Positions 34,937 through 43,610 of a stretch of DNA of 64,000 bases are shown piece after piece. The stretch is from Halomonas sp. BDJS001 (GTDB taxonomy: Bacteria; Pseudomonadota; Gammaproteobacteria; Pseudomonadales; Halomonadaceae). Both the position numbers and the translations under genes were made by a program. The stretch spans positions 3,968,001-4,032,000 of the forward strand of contig NZ_CP110535.1 of NCBI RefSeq assembly GCF_026104355.1. Direction: 5' to 3'. Numbering within the stretch: position 1 is the first letter of the stretch; every line of letters starts with the position of its first letter. Under the pieces are notes generated by a model. It had not been told where the DNA came from. It ran no database searches and saw only the letters and a program-made list of their open reading frames with translations.

Positions 34937-36599
34937 TGTTATCTCCTGGTGGCATCAGGTTTTTCTGCCAGGCAGCAGCGTCAATTTCGATCAGTAGAGG
35001 CCCGTTGGTTTCGCGATTAGCAAGCGCCTTGGAAAATTCGGTGGGGCTTTCTACCAGCACGCCGGGGCAGCCAAAGCCTTCGGCCAGGGTGAGGAAGTTG
35101 GGTGCCTGAATATCTACGCCCAGGCGCGCCACACCGTTGGCATCCATATAGCGACGAATCTCTTCGTAACCGGCGTTGTGCCAGAGCACAATCACCACGG
35201 GCAGGCGTTCTTCTACGGCGGTGGCGATTTCCGAGAGCGTAAACATCACCCCGCCATCTCCCACCAGTGCCACCACCGGCAGATCCCCACGTGCCAACTG
35301 TGCGCCCAGTGCCGCCGGTAGCCCATAGCCCAGGGTGCCGTAGCCGGTAGAGGCATTGAAGTAGCGCCTGGGGGCCGGCTGGCTGACCAGGTGGTTACCG
35401 GCATACACCGGCGCGGTGGAATCGCCTACCAAAATGGCCTCGGGTAGGTGCTCGGCAAGCGTTGCATACAGCGGCACAAAGTCGCTAAAGGCCGGGTCGT
35501 TGTGAAGGCTCAGCGCGCTCAATACGGCCGCTGTTCGCGCCTTGCCGTGGCGGTATAGCGGCTCGGGTAAGTAGCCAAGAAGAAGTTCAAGACTACGCCC
35601 AGCATCGCCGACTAGCCCCACCGTTACGCGCTGATTGCGCACTAACTGTTCAGGGTCAAGATCAATCCGGATCAACGTGCCATTAAGATGAAAACCGCCA
35701 TCAAACACGACGTCGTAGTCGGTCTCGCCCAGCTCGGTACCTACTGCCAAAATCACATCGGCGTTGGCCGCCAACTCGCGAACGGCGGGTAGCGCCGCAT
35801 TAGCCCCCAAATCCAGCGGGTGGTCGCGGCCTAGCAACCCTTTGGCGTTAATGGTGGTGACCGTGGGAGCATCAAGTTTTTCTACCAATGCCTGTGCGGC
35901 CTCTGGCGCTGAAACACAGCCGCCACCTAATAGCACTAAAGGCTGCTGGGCCGCTTGCAACAGGCGCGCGGCTTCAGCAAGCCCTTCGGCATCAGGTGCT
36001 GCTCGATAAAGCGTGGGCGCTCGCCACGAAGTCGAGGCTTTTACCGGCGCATTAAACAGGTCGATGGGGATTTCGATGTGCACCGGGCCTGGGCGCGCAC
36101 CGTTGAAGACGGCAAAGGCGCGGGCCAACACCTCGGGCAAGGTGTTGGCGTCCAGCAGCGTGTGGCTAAAGCGCGCCACACCGCTAATCATCTGCTGCTG
36201 GCTGGGCAGCTCGTGCAGCCGCCCCTGACCCAAGCCCAGCGTATCGCGGCGGTTGACGCTGGAAATTACCAACATGGGAATCGAGTCCGCCAGGGCTTGG
36301 CCCATGGCGGTGGCGATATTGGTCATCCCCGGGCCGGTGATAATCAGGCAAACGCCAGGCTGACCGCTAGCGCGGGCATAGCCGTCGGCCATAAATCCCG
36401 CGCCCTGCTCATGGCGCGGAGTGATGTGCTGTACATCGCTGCCTTCCAGCCCGCGATAAAGCTCTACCGTGTGCACGCCGGGAATACCGAACAGGGCACG
36501 CACGCCGTAAGTATCACGCAGCAGCCGGATCAGCAGTTCGGCACAGGTCATAGCCGCTTGATTCCTCGTTGCATCAGTACTCGTTGCATCAGCGTTCAT
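34926..36599 (-). CDS. aruI: thiamine-diphosphate decarboxylase, AruI-like (5-guanidino-2-oxopentanoate decarboxylase)
   Basis: A 557-residue ThDP enzyme with three domains. The N-terminal Pyr domain holds the catalytic Glu in PRHEQGAGFMADGYAR and the FGIPGVHTVELYRGL block. The C-terminal PP domain holds the ThDP motif VGDGGVMFTLSEIATA...NAGYEEI. The FGIPGVHTVELYRGL and ISSVNRRD stretches resemble Pseudomonas AruI more than acetolactate synthase. AruI decarboxylates 2-ketoarginine to 4-guanidinobutyraldehyde. The ATG at 36599 with AAGAGG upstream is preferred to 36641, which overlaps the upstream gene. Neighbouring gbuA and aldehyde dehydrogenase genes supply the next two steps. Confidence 0.83.
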   Translation of the reverse strand: MNADATSTDATRNQAAMTCAELLIRLLRDTYGVRALFGIPGVHTVELYRGLEGSDVQHITPRHEQGAGFMADGYARASGQPGVCLIITGPGMTNIATAMGQALADSIPMLVISSVNRRDTLGLGQGRLHELPSQQQMISGVARFSHTLLDANTLPEVLARAFAVFNGARPGPVHIEIPIDLFNAPVKASTSWRAPTLYRAAPDAEGLAEAARLLQAAQQPLVLLGGGCVSAPEAAQALVEKLDAPTVTTINAKGLLGRDHPLDLGANAALPAVRELAANADVILAVGTELGETDYDVVFDGGFHLNGTLIRIDLDPEQLVRNQRVTVGLVGDAGRSLELLLGYLPEPLYRHGKARTAAVLSALSLHNDPAFSDFVPLYATLAEHLPEAILVGDSTAPVYAGNHLVSQPAPRRYFNASTGYGTLGYGLPAALGAQLARGDLPVVALVGDGGVMFTLSEIATAVEERLPVVIVLWHNAGYEEIRRYMDANGVARLGVDIQAPNFLTLAEGFGCPGVLVESPTEFSKALANRETNGPLLIEIDAAAWQKNLMPPGDNNEE

Positions 36600-36609
36600 T
36601 GCAGGCCTC

Positions 36610-37992
36610 TTAGAAGAAAAACGTGTGGGCCATAAAGGCAATGATCGGCAGCGTAATGGCGGTACGCAGCAGAAAGATGGCGACCAGTTCCCACAGTTTG
36701 ATGGGAATTTTCGACTTGAGAAGCAGCGCGCCGATTTCCGACATGTAGATCAACTGGGTGAGCGACAGGCAGGCAATCACAAAGCGGGTGAGTTCGCTTT
36801 CGATATTGGTCGCCAGCACCGCAGGCAGGAACATATCGGCAAAGCCCACCAGCGTGGCAGGCGCCGCCGCTTCTGCTTCAGGAATCCGCAGCAGCTCAAG
36901 CACCGGCACCATGGGGTAAGAGAGCCAGGTAAACAGCGGAGTAAATTCCGCCAGAATCAGCGCCACCGTGCCAATGGCAAACACCAAGGGAAGTAACCCA
37001 AGGAAAATATCCATCACGTTGAGGAGCGCCAAACGTGCCAGCTCACGGGGGCCGGGAGCACCGGCGGCGCGATTGGTAGCCTGAATCAGGCTGTAACGGA
37101 ACAGCCCCACTTTTTCAGTGCGCTCCTCATTCAGCTGGCAGCCCACCGGTTCGTAATAGTCATTAGATTTGCGCGACAGCGGCGGCAGGCGCGGCACAAT
37201 GACTGCAGCGATTAATCCCGAAACCACTACCGTAAAGTAGAACTGCACAAACAGGTGGTTGATATCCACGAAGCTGGTAACGAGTAGCGCAAACGCAATC
37301 GACACCACGGAGAAGTTGGTGGCAATCACCGAGGCTTCCCGGCGGTTATAGAATCCCTGCTCGTACTGCTGCGTGGTGATCAGCACACCGACGGTGCCCG
37401 ACCCCATCCATGAAGCGGTGGCATCAATGGCGCTGCGTCCCGGCAAGTTAAAAATTATCCGAAACGGTTTACGTACCATGCTGCCGATGAACTCCATAAA
37501 GCCAAACTCGACCAGAAACGGCAGCAGCAGCGCGGCAAAGAAAAAGAAGGTGAGCAGTACCGGCGCCAGGTCATTGAGCATCACGCCACCGGTAAAGGAA
37601 GCGGTCACGAACTCAGGCCCGAACTGAAAATAGGTCATCACAGCAAACAGCGCGCCTAAAACGCGCATCGCAAGCCACACCGGGCCAACATGAAACATTT
37701 CGTGCAGCATGCCCTTTTTGGCCCAGGAAGGGTTAGCTAGCTTGGCGTAAATCGTCGCTACCACCGACAGGCAGAGCACAACGACGGCAATGGCCGGCAG
37801 CGCCGAGCCCAGCAAAGCCTGCAGACTATCGGCCATGAGCCCCATGCCGATATTGATGGTATCGCCCACTTGAAAAGGGACGAGAAACAGCAGCACCCCA
37901 ATTAGCGAGGGAATGATAAATTTCAGTAAGTGCGCGCGGGGTATCGGCGCCGACGAGGTCGGCTGTTCCGATTTAACGTTGCTATACGACAT
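36610..37992 (-). CDS. YjiH-family (nucleoside-recognition/Gate domain) membrane transporter
   Basis: A protein of about 460 residues with about ten membrane segments and Gate-domain features: GSMVRKPFRIIFNLPGRSAIDATASWMGSG (in two blocks near residue 180) and RREASVIATNFSVVSIAFAL. E. coli YjiH-type proteins are uncharacterised; the Gate domain occurs in nucleoside and spore-related transporters. It lies between gbuA and aruI in the guanidino operon, so uptake or efflux of an arginine-derived guanidino acid is a reasonable inference. The start is either GTG 38001 or ATG 37992; neither has a strong ribosome site. Confidence 0.8.
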   Translation of the reverse strand: MSYSNVKSEQPTSSAPIPRAHLLKFIIPSLIGVLLFLVPFQVGDTINIGMGLMADSLQALLGSALPAIAVVVLCLSVVATIYAKLANPSWAKKGMLHEMFHVGPVWLAMRVLGALFAVMTYFQFGPEFVTASFTGGVMLNDLAPVLLTFFFFAALLLPFLVEFGFMEFIGSMVRKPFRIIFNLPGRSAIDATASWMGSGTVGVLITTQQYEQGFYNRREASVIATNFSVVSIAFALLVTSFVDINHLFVQFYFTVVVSGLIAAVIVPRLPPLSRKSNDYYEPVGCQLNEERTEKVGLFRYSLIQATNRAAGAPGPRELARLALLNVMDIFLGLLPLVFAIGTVALILAEFTPLFTWLSYPMVPVLELLRIPEAEAAAPATLVGFADMFLPAVLATNIESELTRFVIACLSLTQLIYMSEIGALLLKSKIPIKLWELVAIFLLRTAITLPIIAFMAHTFFF

Positions 37993-38095
37993 AGGGGTCA
38001 CCCATTGGAAGTGATTATTGGAGGTGGCTGGCGGCGTAGCTAGGTCAGTACTTTTTTATTTAGTCGCTATTTCTTTGTTAGCTATTTGGTCGGCG

Positions 38096-39046
38096 TCACT
38101 CGCTGTGCTTAACGCCCGGCAGTACGCAGAGCATTTCATACAGCAGCGTGGCGCCCATCAGCGCGGTGTTGCCGCTGGGGTCATAAGGTGGGGATACTTC
38201 CACCAGGTCGCCGCCGACAATATTCAGCCCAGCGGCACCCCGAACCAGCTCCAAGCCTTGGCTAGAGGTCAGCCCGCCCATTTCCACCGTGCCGGTGCCG
38301 GGGGCAACAGAAGGATCCAGACCATCAATGTCAAAACTGATGTAAACCGGGATATCACCCATCTGCTCACGCACCTCGGCCATCAAGGGCGCTAGCGAGC
38401 GATACCAGCACTCTTCGGCGGGCACGACACGAAAGCCCTGAGCGCGACACCAGTCAAAATCTTCAGCGGCATAGCCGGTACCGCGCAGTCCGATTTGCAC
38501 TACCTTGCCATGGGCCAATAAGCCCTCCTCCTGGGCGCGACGAAACGGCGTGCCGTGGGCAATTGGCTCGCCGAACATGTGCTCATTGACATCGGCATGG
38601 GCATCAATATGAATCAGCCCCACCGGGCCGTGCTTTTTGGCCATGGCGCGAAGGATAGGCAGCGTCAGGGTGTGCTCACCACCCAGGGTCAGCGGAATGC
38701 AGTCATGTTTAAGCACGTCATCGTAAAAGGCGGTGATGATGTCGACGCTTTTCGGCAGATGAAAAGTGTTGATGGGCACATCGCCGATATCGGCCACCTG
38801 CAGGCTTTCAAAGGGCGCTGCGCGAGTCGCCATGTTGTAGGGGCGCAACATGCGCGACTCGTCGCGGATCTGGCGCGGCCCAAGCCGCGTGCCGGGCCGG
38901 TTTGAAGTGCCGATATCCATGGGAATGCCAATGAACGCAGCGTCTAATCCCTCGGCTGTCTCTTGGGTAGGCAGGCGCATCATGGTGGCAGGGCCTGCAA
39001 AGCGCGGCATGGTGTTTCCGCTCAGGGGCTGATTAAACTCCGACAT
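38096..39046 (-). CDS. gbuA: guanidinobutyrase (agmatinase/arginase family)
   Basis: A 316-residue ureohydrolase with all Mn2+ ligands: His in LGGEHTLTLP, the HIDAHADVNEH block near residue 150 and SFDIDGLDPSVAPGTGT near residue 235. From memory it follows Pseudomonas GbuA closely (PLSGNTMPRFAG start, IRPYNMATRAAPFESL-like region, MLCVLPGV end) and differs from 3-guanidinopropionase in the same places. It hydrolyses 4-guanidinobutyrate to 4-aminobutyrate and urea. AAGGAG lies six bases before ATG 39046 but touches the alternative ATG 39052, so 39046 is chosen. It is the first gene after a sigma-54 promoter (39124-39141). Confidence 0.9.
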   Translation of the reverse strand: MSEFNQPLSGNTMPRFAGPATMMRLPTQETAEGLDAAFIGIPMDIGTSNRPGTRLGPRQIRDESRMLRPYNMATRAAPFESLQVADIGDVPINTFHLPKSVDIITAFYDDVLKHDCIPLTLGGEHTLTLPILRAMAKKHGPVGLIHIDAHADVNEHMFGEPIAHGTPFRRAQEEGLLAHGKVVQIGLRGTGYAAEDFDWCRAQGFRVVPAEECWYRSLAPLMAEVREQMGDIPVYISFDIDGLDPSVAPGTGTVEMGGLTSSQGLELVRGAAGLNIVGGDLVEVSPPYDPSGNTALMGATLLYEMLCVLPGVKHSE

Positions 39047-39123
39047 ACACATCTCCTTATATTTTTGGCGGTGAGCACGGTGTAGGTATTGGCCTAGCTC
39101 TTTTCACTACTCTTCTAAAGACA

Positions 39124-39141
39124 TTGCACAGACCATGCCAA
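39124..39141 (-). promoter_or_regulatory. sigma-54 (-24/-12) promoter of the gbuA operon
   Basis: The minus strand reads TTGGCATGGTCTGTGCAA, with GG and GC separated by exactly ten bases, as required for sigma-54 promoters (consensus TGGCACG-N4-TTGCA). Transcription would start near 39115, about 70 bases before gbuA. A divergent sigma-54 activator gene and palindromic sites 50 to 110 bases upstream support it. Confidence 0.8.
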
Positions 39142-39191
39142 GTCGTAGATGCCTATAAAGTGGTGGGATTAGTGGCCAAACGATGCAAAAA

Positions 39192-39249
39192 TGAATCAAA
39201 AAAATGCCTTTTCAATTCATTTTTGAATCAAAGATTCATAAATGAATCA
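39192..39249. promoter_or_regulatory. TGAATCA repeats and palindromes, putative enhancer (UAS) for the sigma-54 activator
   Basis: TGAATCA occurs at 39192-39198, 39224-39230 and 39243-39249. Two copies belong to inverted repeats: ATTCA-tttt-TGAAT at 39215-39228 and the near-perfect GATTCAT-AA-ATGAATC at 39233-39248. They lie 51 to 108 bases upstream of the -24 box of the gbuA promoter, the usual position of bacterial enhancers, and immediately before the activator's own start, so autoregulation is also likely. Confidence 0.7.
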
Positions 39250-39268
39250 CTCGGAGGAGTCAGCTGCG

Positions 39269-40690
39269 ATGAGTGAAATAGATAAACGCGTGCTGCAAAC
39301 CATTGTGGAGACCGCAAACGACCACTTCTTTATCGTCAGTGGTGATGGACAAATAGTCGATATTAGCCCGGGAGCCGAAGCGGTTTACGGCGTTTCACGG
39401 GAAGAGCTGCTTTCCAGCAGTGTGCAGCAACTACAAGCGGCCGGGGTTCTCAAGCCCTCCATCACCATGGAAGTGATGCGCACCCGCCGGCCTGCGCAGC
39501 TTATGCAGGTCACCGGCACAGGCCGCCGGGTGATTGCCGAAGCCTACCCTGTATTCGTCGACGGCAAGCTGGAACGCATTATCAGCCGCTCGCGGGATTT
39601 AACCGACTTGCAGTTATTGCAGGACGAGTATGCGCTGCTGCAAAAACGCTTTAGCGAACACTTAAAGCGCAGTCAGGCAGCGCCAGACGCAGAAGAGCAG
39701 GCGTTGGATGACGCCCTGGATAATTTGCAGGTACGCAGCAGCGTGATGCGTGAAATTGCGCTGCTGCTTAAGCGGGTCGCCCCTTCAGATGCCAATGTGC
39801 TGATGCTGGGTGAGTCAGGTGTGGGTAAAACGGCCTTTGCCAAACAGCTGCACCGCTGGAGCCAGCGTTGTGACGGGCCGTTTATCGACGTTAACTGCGC
39901 GGCAATTCCCGAGAATCTGTTTGAGTCCGAGATGTTTGGCTACCAGCCCGGCGCTTTCAGCGGTGCCGCTCGCCAGGGCAAAGCCGGGCTGTTAGAGCAG
40001 GCCGAGGGCGGTACGCTGTTTTTGGATGAAATCGGCGAGCTGCCGCTGTTGATGCAAACCAAACTGCTCAAGGTGATTCAGGACGGTAGTTTGACCCGGC
40101 TGGGTGACACCCGATCACGCAAGGTCAATTTTCGCTTGGTCGTGGCGACCAACCAGGATTTGGGCAAGCGAGTAGAGGCCGGACTTTTCCGTCTGGATCT
40201 TTACTACCGCCTCAATGTGATCCCGGTCACCCTGCCGCCGCTGCGTGACCGCCGGGAGGATATCCCCGACCTGGTTGAAGCGTGCTTAAATCGGCTCAAC
40301 CAGCGCTATGGCCGGCAAAAAATCCTTGATACCCGCGTTTGGTCGACGCTGATGGGTGGCGAATGGCCAGGGAATGTCCGCGAGCTGGAGAACTGGCTAG
40401 AGAGAGCCTGGCTTTCCAGCCCCACCGATCAAATCGAGGAGCCCGCCGCACTCCCTCACGCCGAACAGCACCCGGCCAACTTGCTGAGCGCCTCGCCAAC
40501 AAGGTCGGCAGTAGCACTCGAACCCCAGGAAACCCTCAAGCAGTACCTAGCGCGGCTGGAGCGTGAAACGCTTGAAGAGCTGTGCAACACGCTTCCAAGC
40601 ACCTATGCCATTGCCGAGCGGCTGGGCATCAGCCAATCCAGCGTGGTGCGCAGGCTTCAGCGCTATGGTCTGAGTGCCTCCCCGCGATAA
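39269..40690 (+). CDS. sigma-54-dependent activator with PAS sensor (RocR-like)
   Basis: A 473-residue bacterial enhancer-binding protein. It has an N-terminal PAS domain (about residues 10-110), a coiled linker, an AAA+ domain with Walker A GESGVGKT (about residue 181) and Walker [12 protein letters not shown] (about residue 250), and a C-terminal Fis-type HTH ([20 protein letters not shown]). The sigma-54-contact loop reads GAFSGA (about residue 228) rather than the usual GAFTGA. The ATG at 39269 has GGAGGAG upstream; the ATG at 39242 lies in the palindrome and lacks one. It is divergent from the gbuA operon and presumably activates it in response to arginine or a guanidino metabolite. Confidence 0.88.
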   Translation: MSEIDKRVLQTIVETANDHFFIVSGDGQIVDISPGAEAVYGVSREELLSSSVQQLQAAGVLKPSITMEVMRTRRPAQLMQVTGTGRRVIAEAYPVFVDGKLERIISRSRDLTDLQLLQDEYALLQKRFSEHLKRSQAAPDAEEQALDDALDNLQVRSSVMREIALLLKRVAPSDANVLMLGESGVGKTAFAKQLHRWSQRCDGPFIDVNCAAIPENLFESEMFGYQPGAFSGAARQGKAGLLEQAEGGTLFLDEIGELPLLMQTKLLKVIQDGSLTRLGDTRSRKVNFRLVVATNQDLGKRVEAGLFRLDLYYRLNVIPVTLPPLRDRREDIPDLVEACLNRLNQRYGRQKILDTRVWSTLMGGEWPGNVRELENWLERAWLSSPTDQIEEPAALPHAEQHPANLLSASPTRSAVALEPQETLKQYLARLERETLEELCNTLPSTYAIAERLGISQSSVVRRLQRYGLSASPR

Positions 40691-40743
40691 TCCAGCCTAT
40701 CAAATTGACGTAAAACCTGTGATTCAAGTTCATCAACTTATAT

Positions 40744-41655
40744 TTATGGAGCTTGTTTGACGGCCAAGGTACGTTCGATACGCGCCTGTATCCAGTCACA
40801 AAATAGAAGAATACGTGGCTCGTTCAGCCGGTGTGGCGAGCAGACCAAATAATAGGCGTTTGGCGCTGGCACCTCGGCATCGAATAAGCGCACCAGATGA
40901 CCACGGGCAAAATCCTGCGCGCAGACTATCCGATCTCCCAGCGCGACACCGAAGCCTGACGCAGCCGCCTCGAGTGTCAGATGGGCTCCTCCCAAGTGAG
41001 TACTTCTTCTCAAATCATGAGAATCAGCACCTACCCTAGCTAACCAGCGTTTCCAGTTACCGCCATCATCTTCATGCAGCAGCCAGCTTCCGCGAAGCTC
41101 GCTGACCTGATGGGGTTGGTCGTAGGTAGAAAAAAAGTGCGGATGACAGACCGGTGTCATATTGAAGTTGGCCAACAGTTTAACGTGCTTGCGCTCCCAT
41201 TCACCATGTCCATAAATCACCGCCACGTCATAGTCGCTAGTAGCTATCCCTTCATCATCAAGGTTCTGCGGCATAACAGTCAGATCGATATCTGGAAAGG
41301 CACTGCGAAAGGCTTTCAACTGATGGGCCAGCCATTTAGTGGCCAGAGTAGGAGCACAGATGATCTGTAGTCTCCCTTCAACACTGGGCAGTCCAAGTTT
41401 CATGGTGCTTTCCGCTAGAAGGCGTAATGCCTCCCGCACCTGACGAGAGTAAACCAGCCCCGCCTGATTGAGTCGCAATTGGCGGCGATCGCGGTGAAAC
41501 AGCACCATCCCCAGAGACTCTTCGAGTGTTTTCAACTGATGGCTTACCGCCCCGTGAGTGACGTGCAGTTCTTCGGAAGCAAGCTTAACACTCTGCAAGC
41601 GCGCCACCGCTTCGAAGGCACGTAACGCATTCAAGGGAGGTAACGCTCGTCTCAT
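40744..41655 (-). CDS. LysR-family regulator (GcvA type)
   Basis: A LysR protein of about 303 residues. It starts LPPLNALRAFEAVARLQSVKLASEELHVTHGAVSHQLKTLEESLG (residues 5-49, in sequence blocks), typical of the GcvA/AmpR branch, with an effector domain after residue 90. The ATG at 41655 starts the conserved MRRALPPLNAL; a further start at 41682 is possible. It is divergent from the PhyH-oxygenase operon with 103 bases between, where a TGCCAA-N11-TTGGCA palindrome lies. It is therefore the likely regulator of that operon. Confidence 0.88.
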   Translation of the reverse strand: MRRALPPLNALRAFEAVARLQSVKLASEELHVTHGAVSHQLKTLEESLGMVLFHRDRRQLRLNQAGLVYSRQVREALRLLAESTMKLGLPSVEGRLQIICAPTLATKWLAHQLKAFRSAFPDIDLTVMPQNLDDEGIATSDYDVAVIYGHGEWERKHVKLLANFNMTPVCHPHFFSTYDQPHQVSELRGSWLLHEDDGGNWKRWLARVGADSHDLRRSTHLGGAHLTLEAAASGFGVALGDRIVCAQDFARGHLVRLFDAEVPAPNAYYLVCSPHRLNEPRILLFCDWIQARIERTLAVKQAP

Positions 41656-41712
41656 AACAATTTTTCTCACATAAAAAGACAAAAAATATGAATTTTATTA
41701 TCAACCATCTTT

Positions 41713-41735
41713 TGCCAACCTAAAAGTTATTGGCA
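41713..41735. promoter_or_regulatory. TGCCAA-N11-TTGGCA palindrome, putative LysR box
   Basis: Exact 6-bp inverted arms separated by eleven bases lie between the divergent LysR gene and the PhyH-type oxygenase gene. The arm spacing is that of LysR-regulator sites. The surrounding region (41656-41758) is strongly A+T rich, as expected for a divergent promoter. Confidence 0.6.
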
Positions 41736-41758
41736 CATCGAATTTGAGAGAGGTTGTC

Positions 41759-42583
41759 ATGCAAGCCAACAGCACAGAACAGGGCTTTACTCCCGATGAT
41801 CCTCGTGCGTTTGACCAGTATTTACAGGATGGGGTTATTTGCCTACGTAATGTTCTGAATGAAAGCTGGCTTACTCGGCTCAAAGAAGGCACCAGCGACG
41901 CTATCGAACAGGGCGGCCCTCACCACTTCCGATTTGGCACGCCAAATGCGCCCGGTTTTTTCTTTGGTGATGTCATGCTCTGGCAACGCTGGCCTAGCTT
42001 TTATGAGTTTGCGTTTGACGGCCCGCTGGCAAGTTTAGCCGGTCATCTAATGAACTCTCAGGGTGTGACCTTTTATCATGACTTCTTGCTCGTTAAGGAT
42101 GCTGGCTCCAGCAAGCCGACACCTTGGCACCAAGATCAATCTTATTGGTGCATAGGTGGTGACCAAGCATTGACGATTTGGGCTCCTCTAGATGCTGTCA
42201 GTTCAGCCAATACGCTTGAGTTCGTACGCGGCTCTCATCGCTGGAACACTCTCTATGCTGCCGTGCCTTTCGCCGATGAAAGCTCTTTTGATGGTAGCCG
42301 CGATGGCCGCCCAGAAGTGCCGGATATCGGCCTCTGCTGTAGTGACGAGGACATCGTCAGTTGGTCTCTACAACCCGGGGACTGCCTTGCGTTTCACGCA
42401 CGCACACTACATCGCGCTCCTGGCAACCCACTCCCCCATCCCCGCCGAGTACTGTCGACATGCTGGGCGGGGGATGATGCGCATTACATTGAAATAGCGA
42501 GCGATCTCGCACCGCCGATCAAGGGCGATGGCTTGATACCCGGCGCACCGCTGGCTTGTTCCACCTTCCCGAGGATTTTTTAA
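41759..42583 (+). CDS. phytanoyl-CoA dioxygenase (PhyH) family Fe(II)/2-oxoglutarate oxygenase
   Basis: A 274-residue double-stranded beta-helix oxygenase. The iron triad is visible as His-x-Asp in TPWHQDQSYW (near residue 126) and the distal His in FHARTLHRAPGN (near residue 220), with the 2-oxoglutarate-binding Arg in PHPRRVLSTCW. The family hydroxylates small molecules such as ectoine, phosphonates or acyl carriers. ATG 41759 has GAGAGAGG five bases upstream; the TTG at 41744 is rejected. It is the first gene of an operon with a second oxygenase, an unknown protein, an ABC importer and an aldolase. The substrate is unknown. Confidence 0.85.
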   Translation: MQANSTEQGFTPDDPRAFDQYLQDGVICLRNVLNESWLTRLKEGTSDAIEQGGPHHFRFGTPNAPGFFFGDVMLWQRWPSFYEFAFDGPLASLAGHLMNSQGVTFYHDFLLVKDAGSSKPTPWHQDQSYWCIGGDQALTIWAPLDAVSSANTLEFVRGSHRWNTLYAAVPFADESSFDGSRDGRPEVPDIGLCCSDEDIVSWSLQPGDCLAFHARTLHRAPGNPLPHPRRVLSTCWAGDDAHYIEIASDLAPPIKGDGLIPGAPLACSTFPRIF

Positions 42584-43610
42584 TGCCTAATTCCACATAT
42601 GCCCCAAACCCTGATCGCTTGGCTCGAGAAAAAGGTCGCCACTTTACAGCGGTACCCGTCATTGATCTTGCCCCCGCTATCGGCCCCGATGCTACGCCCT
42701 CGTCACGACAAGCAGTGGCTGATGAAATCGGTCTTGCCTGTGAAAAAATAGGCTTTTTCTATGTTACTAACCACGGTGTCAACAGTGACAAGATCTCGGC
42801 AGCATGGGCAGAGGCAAAGCGTTTTTTGCGCTGCCTCTAGAGCGCAAAAATGAGATCCATATCAGCAAGCTACCAAACCATAGGGGATATCTAGGGATTG
42901 GTGAAGAGACACTTGATGCCTACGCTGCAGATAGTAAGGAAGTTTTCAAGATTGGGCTTGAGCTACCGGCTGATGATCCGGATTTTATTAACGGCATCAT
43001 CATGTACGGCCCGAACACTTGGCCCCGGGATTTGCCTGGATTTCGCGAAACTATTTACAGTTATTATCAGGAAATGTCGGCGCTATCGAAGGAGCTATTC
43101 CGACTGTTCGCCCTGGCTATTGGCATCGACGAACACTTTTTCGATGACAAAATCGACAAGCCTATGGCGCAACTTAACCTGATTCGTTATCCCGCACACG
43201 AAGGTGAGCCCCGAGTAGGTATCGGCGCGCACAGCGATTACGAATGCCTAACACTGCTCGCTCAGGATAACAACGGAGGTTTAGAAGCCCGCAATGCTGC
43301 TGGGGACTGGATCGCAGTGCCCCCCATTGAGGGTACTTTTGTCGTCAATATCGGTGACATGATGGCGCGCTGGACCAATGACCGCTTTGCATCCACCATT
43401 CATCGTGTTTATAACCGCTCCAGCAACGAGCGCTACTCAATGCCCTTTTTCTGTGGCTGCAATTACCACACATTGGTCAGTTGTTTACCTCACTGCTCAA
43501 GTTCCGATAATCCCCCCCATTATCCCGATACTTTTGCCGGTGAACACTTAGTTGGGCGCCTGGATGCTACCAATGCCCATCGTCAGAACACCAGCGGTGC
43601 AGGAGTATGA
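42583..43610 (+). pseudogene. isopenicillin-N-synthase-like 2OG-Fe(II) oxygenase, interrupted by a frameshift
   Basis: The first frame (ATG 42583, overlapping the PhyH stop as TAATG) encodes the DIOX_N domain MPNSTYAPNPDRLAR to AWAEAKRF and then hits a stop at 42838-42840. The next frame continues with FFALPLERKNEIHISK and the catalytic domain: His-x-Asp in GAHSDYECLTLLAQ, distal His in STIHRVYNR and RYSMPFF for 2-oxoglutarate. One extra T in the T6 run at 42822-42827 would restore a protein of about 342 residues. It is either a sequencing error, a recent mutation or slippage-based expression. The internal ATG at 42804 has no ribosome site. Confidence 0.85.

Noticed and set aside
36010..36635. 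Open frame of more than 200 codons antisense to the aruI-like gene
   Set aside because: Its sequence is a shadow of the conserved ThDP enzyme, with no coherent domain pattern.
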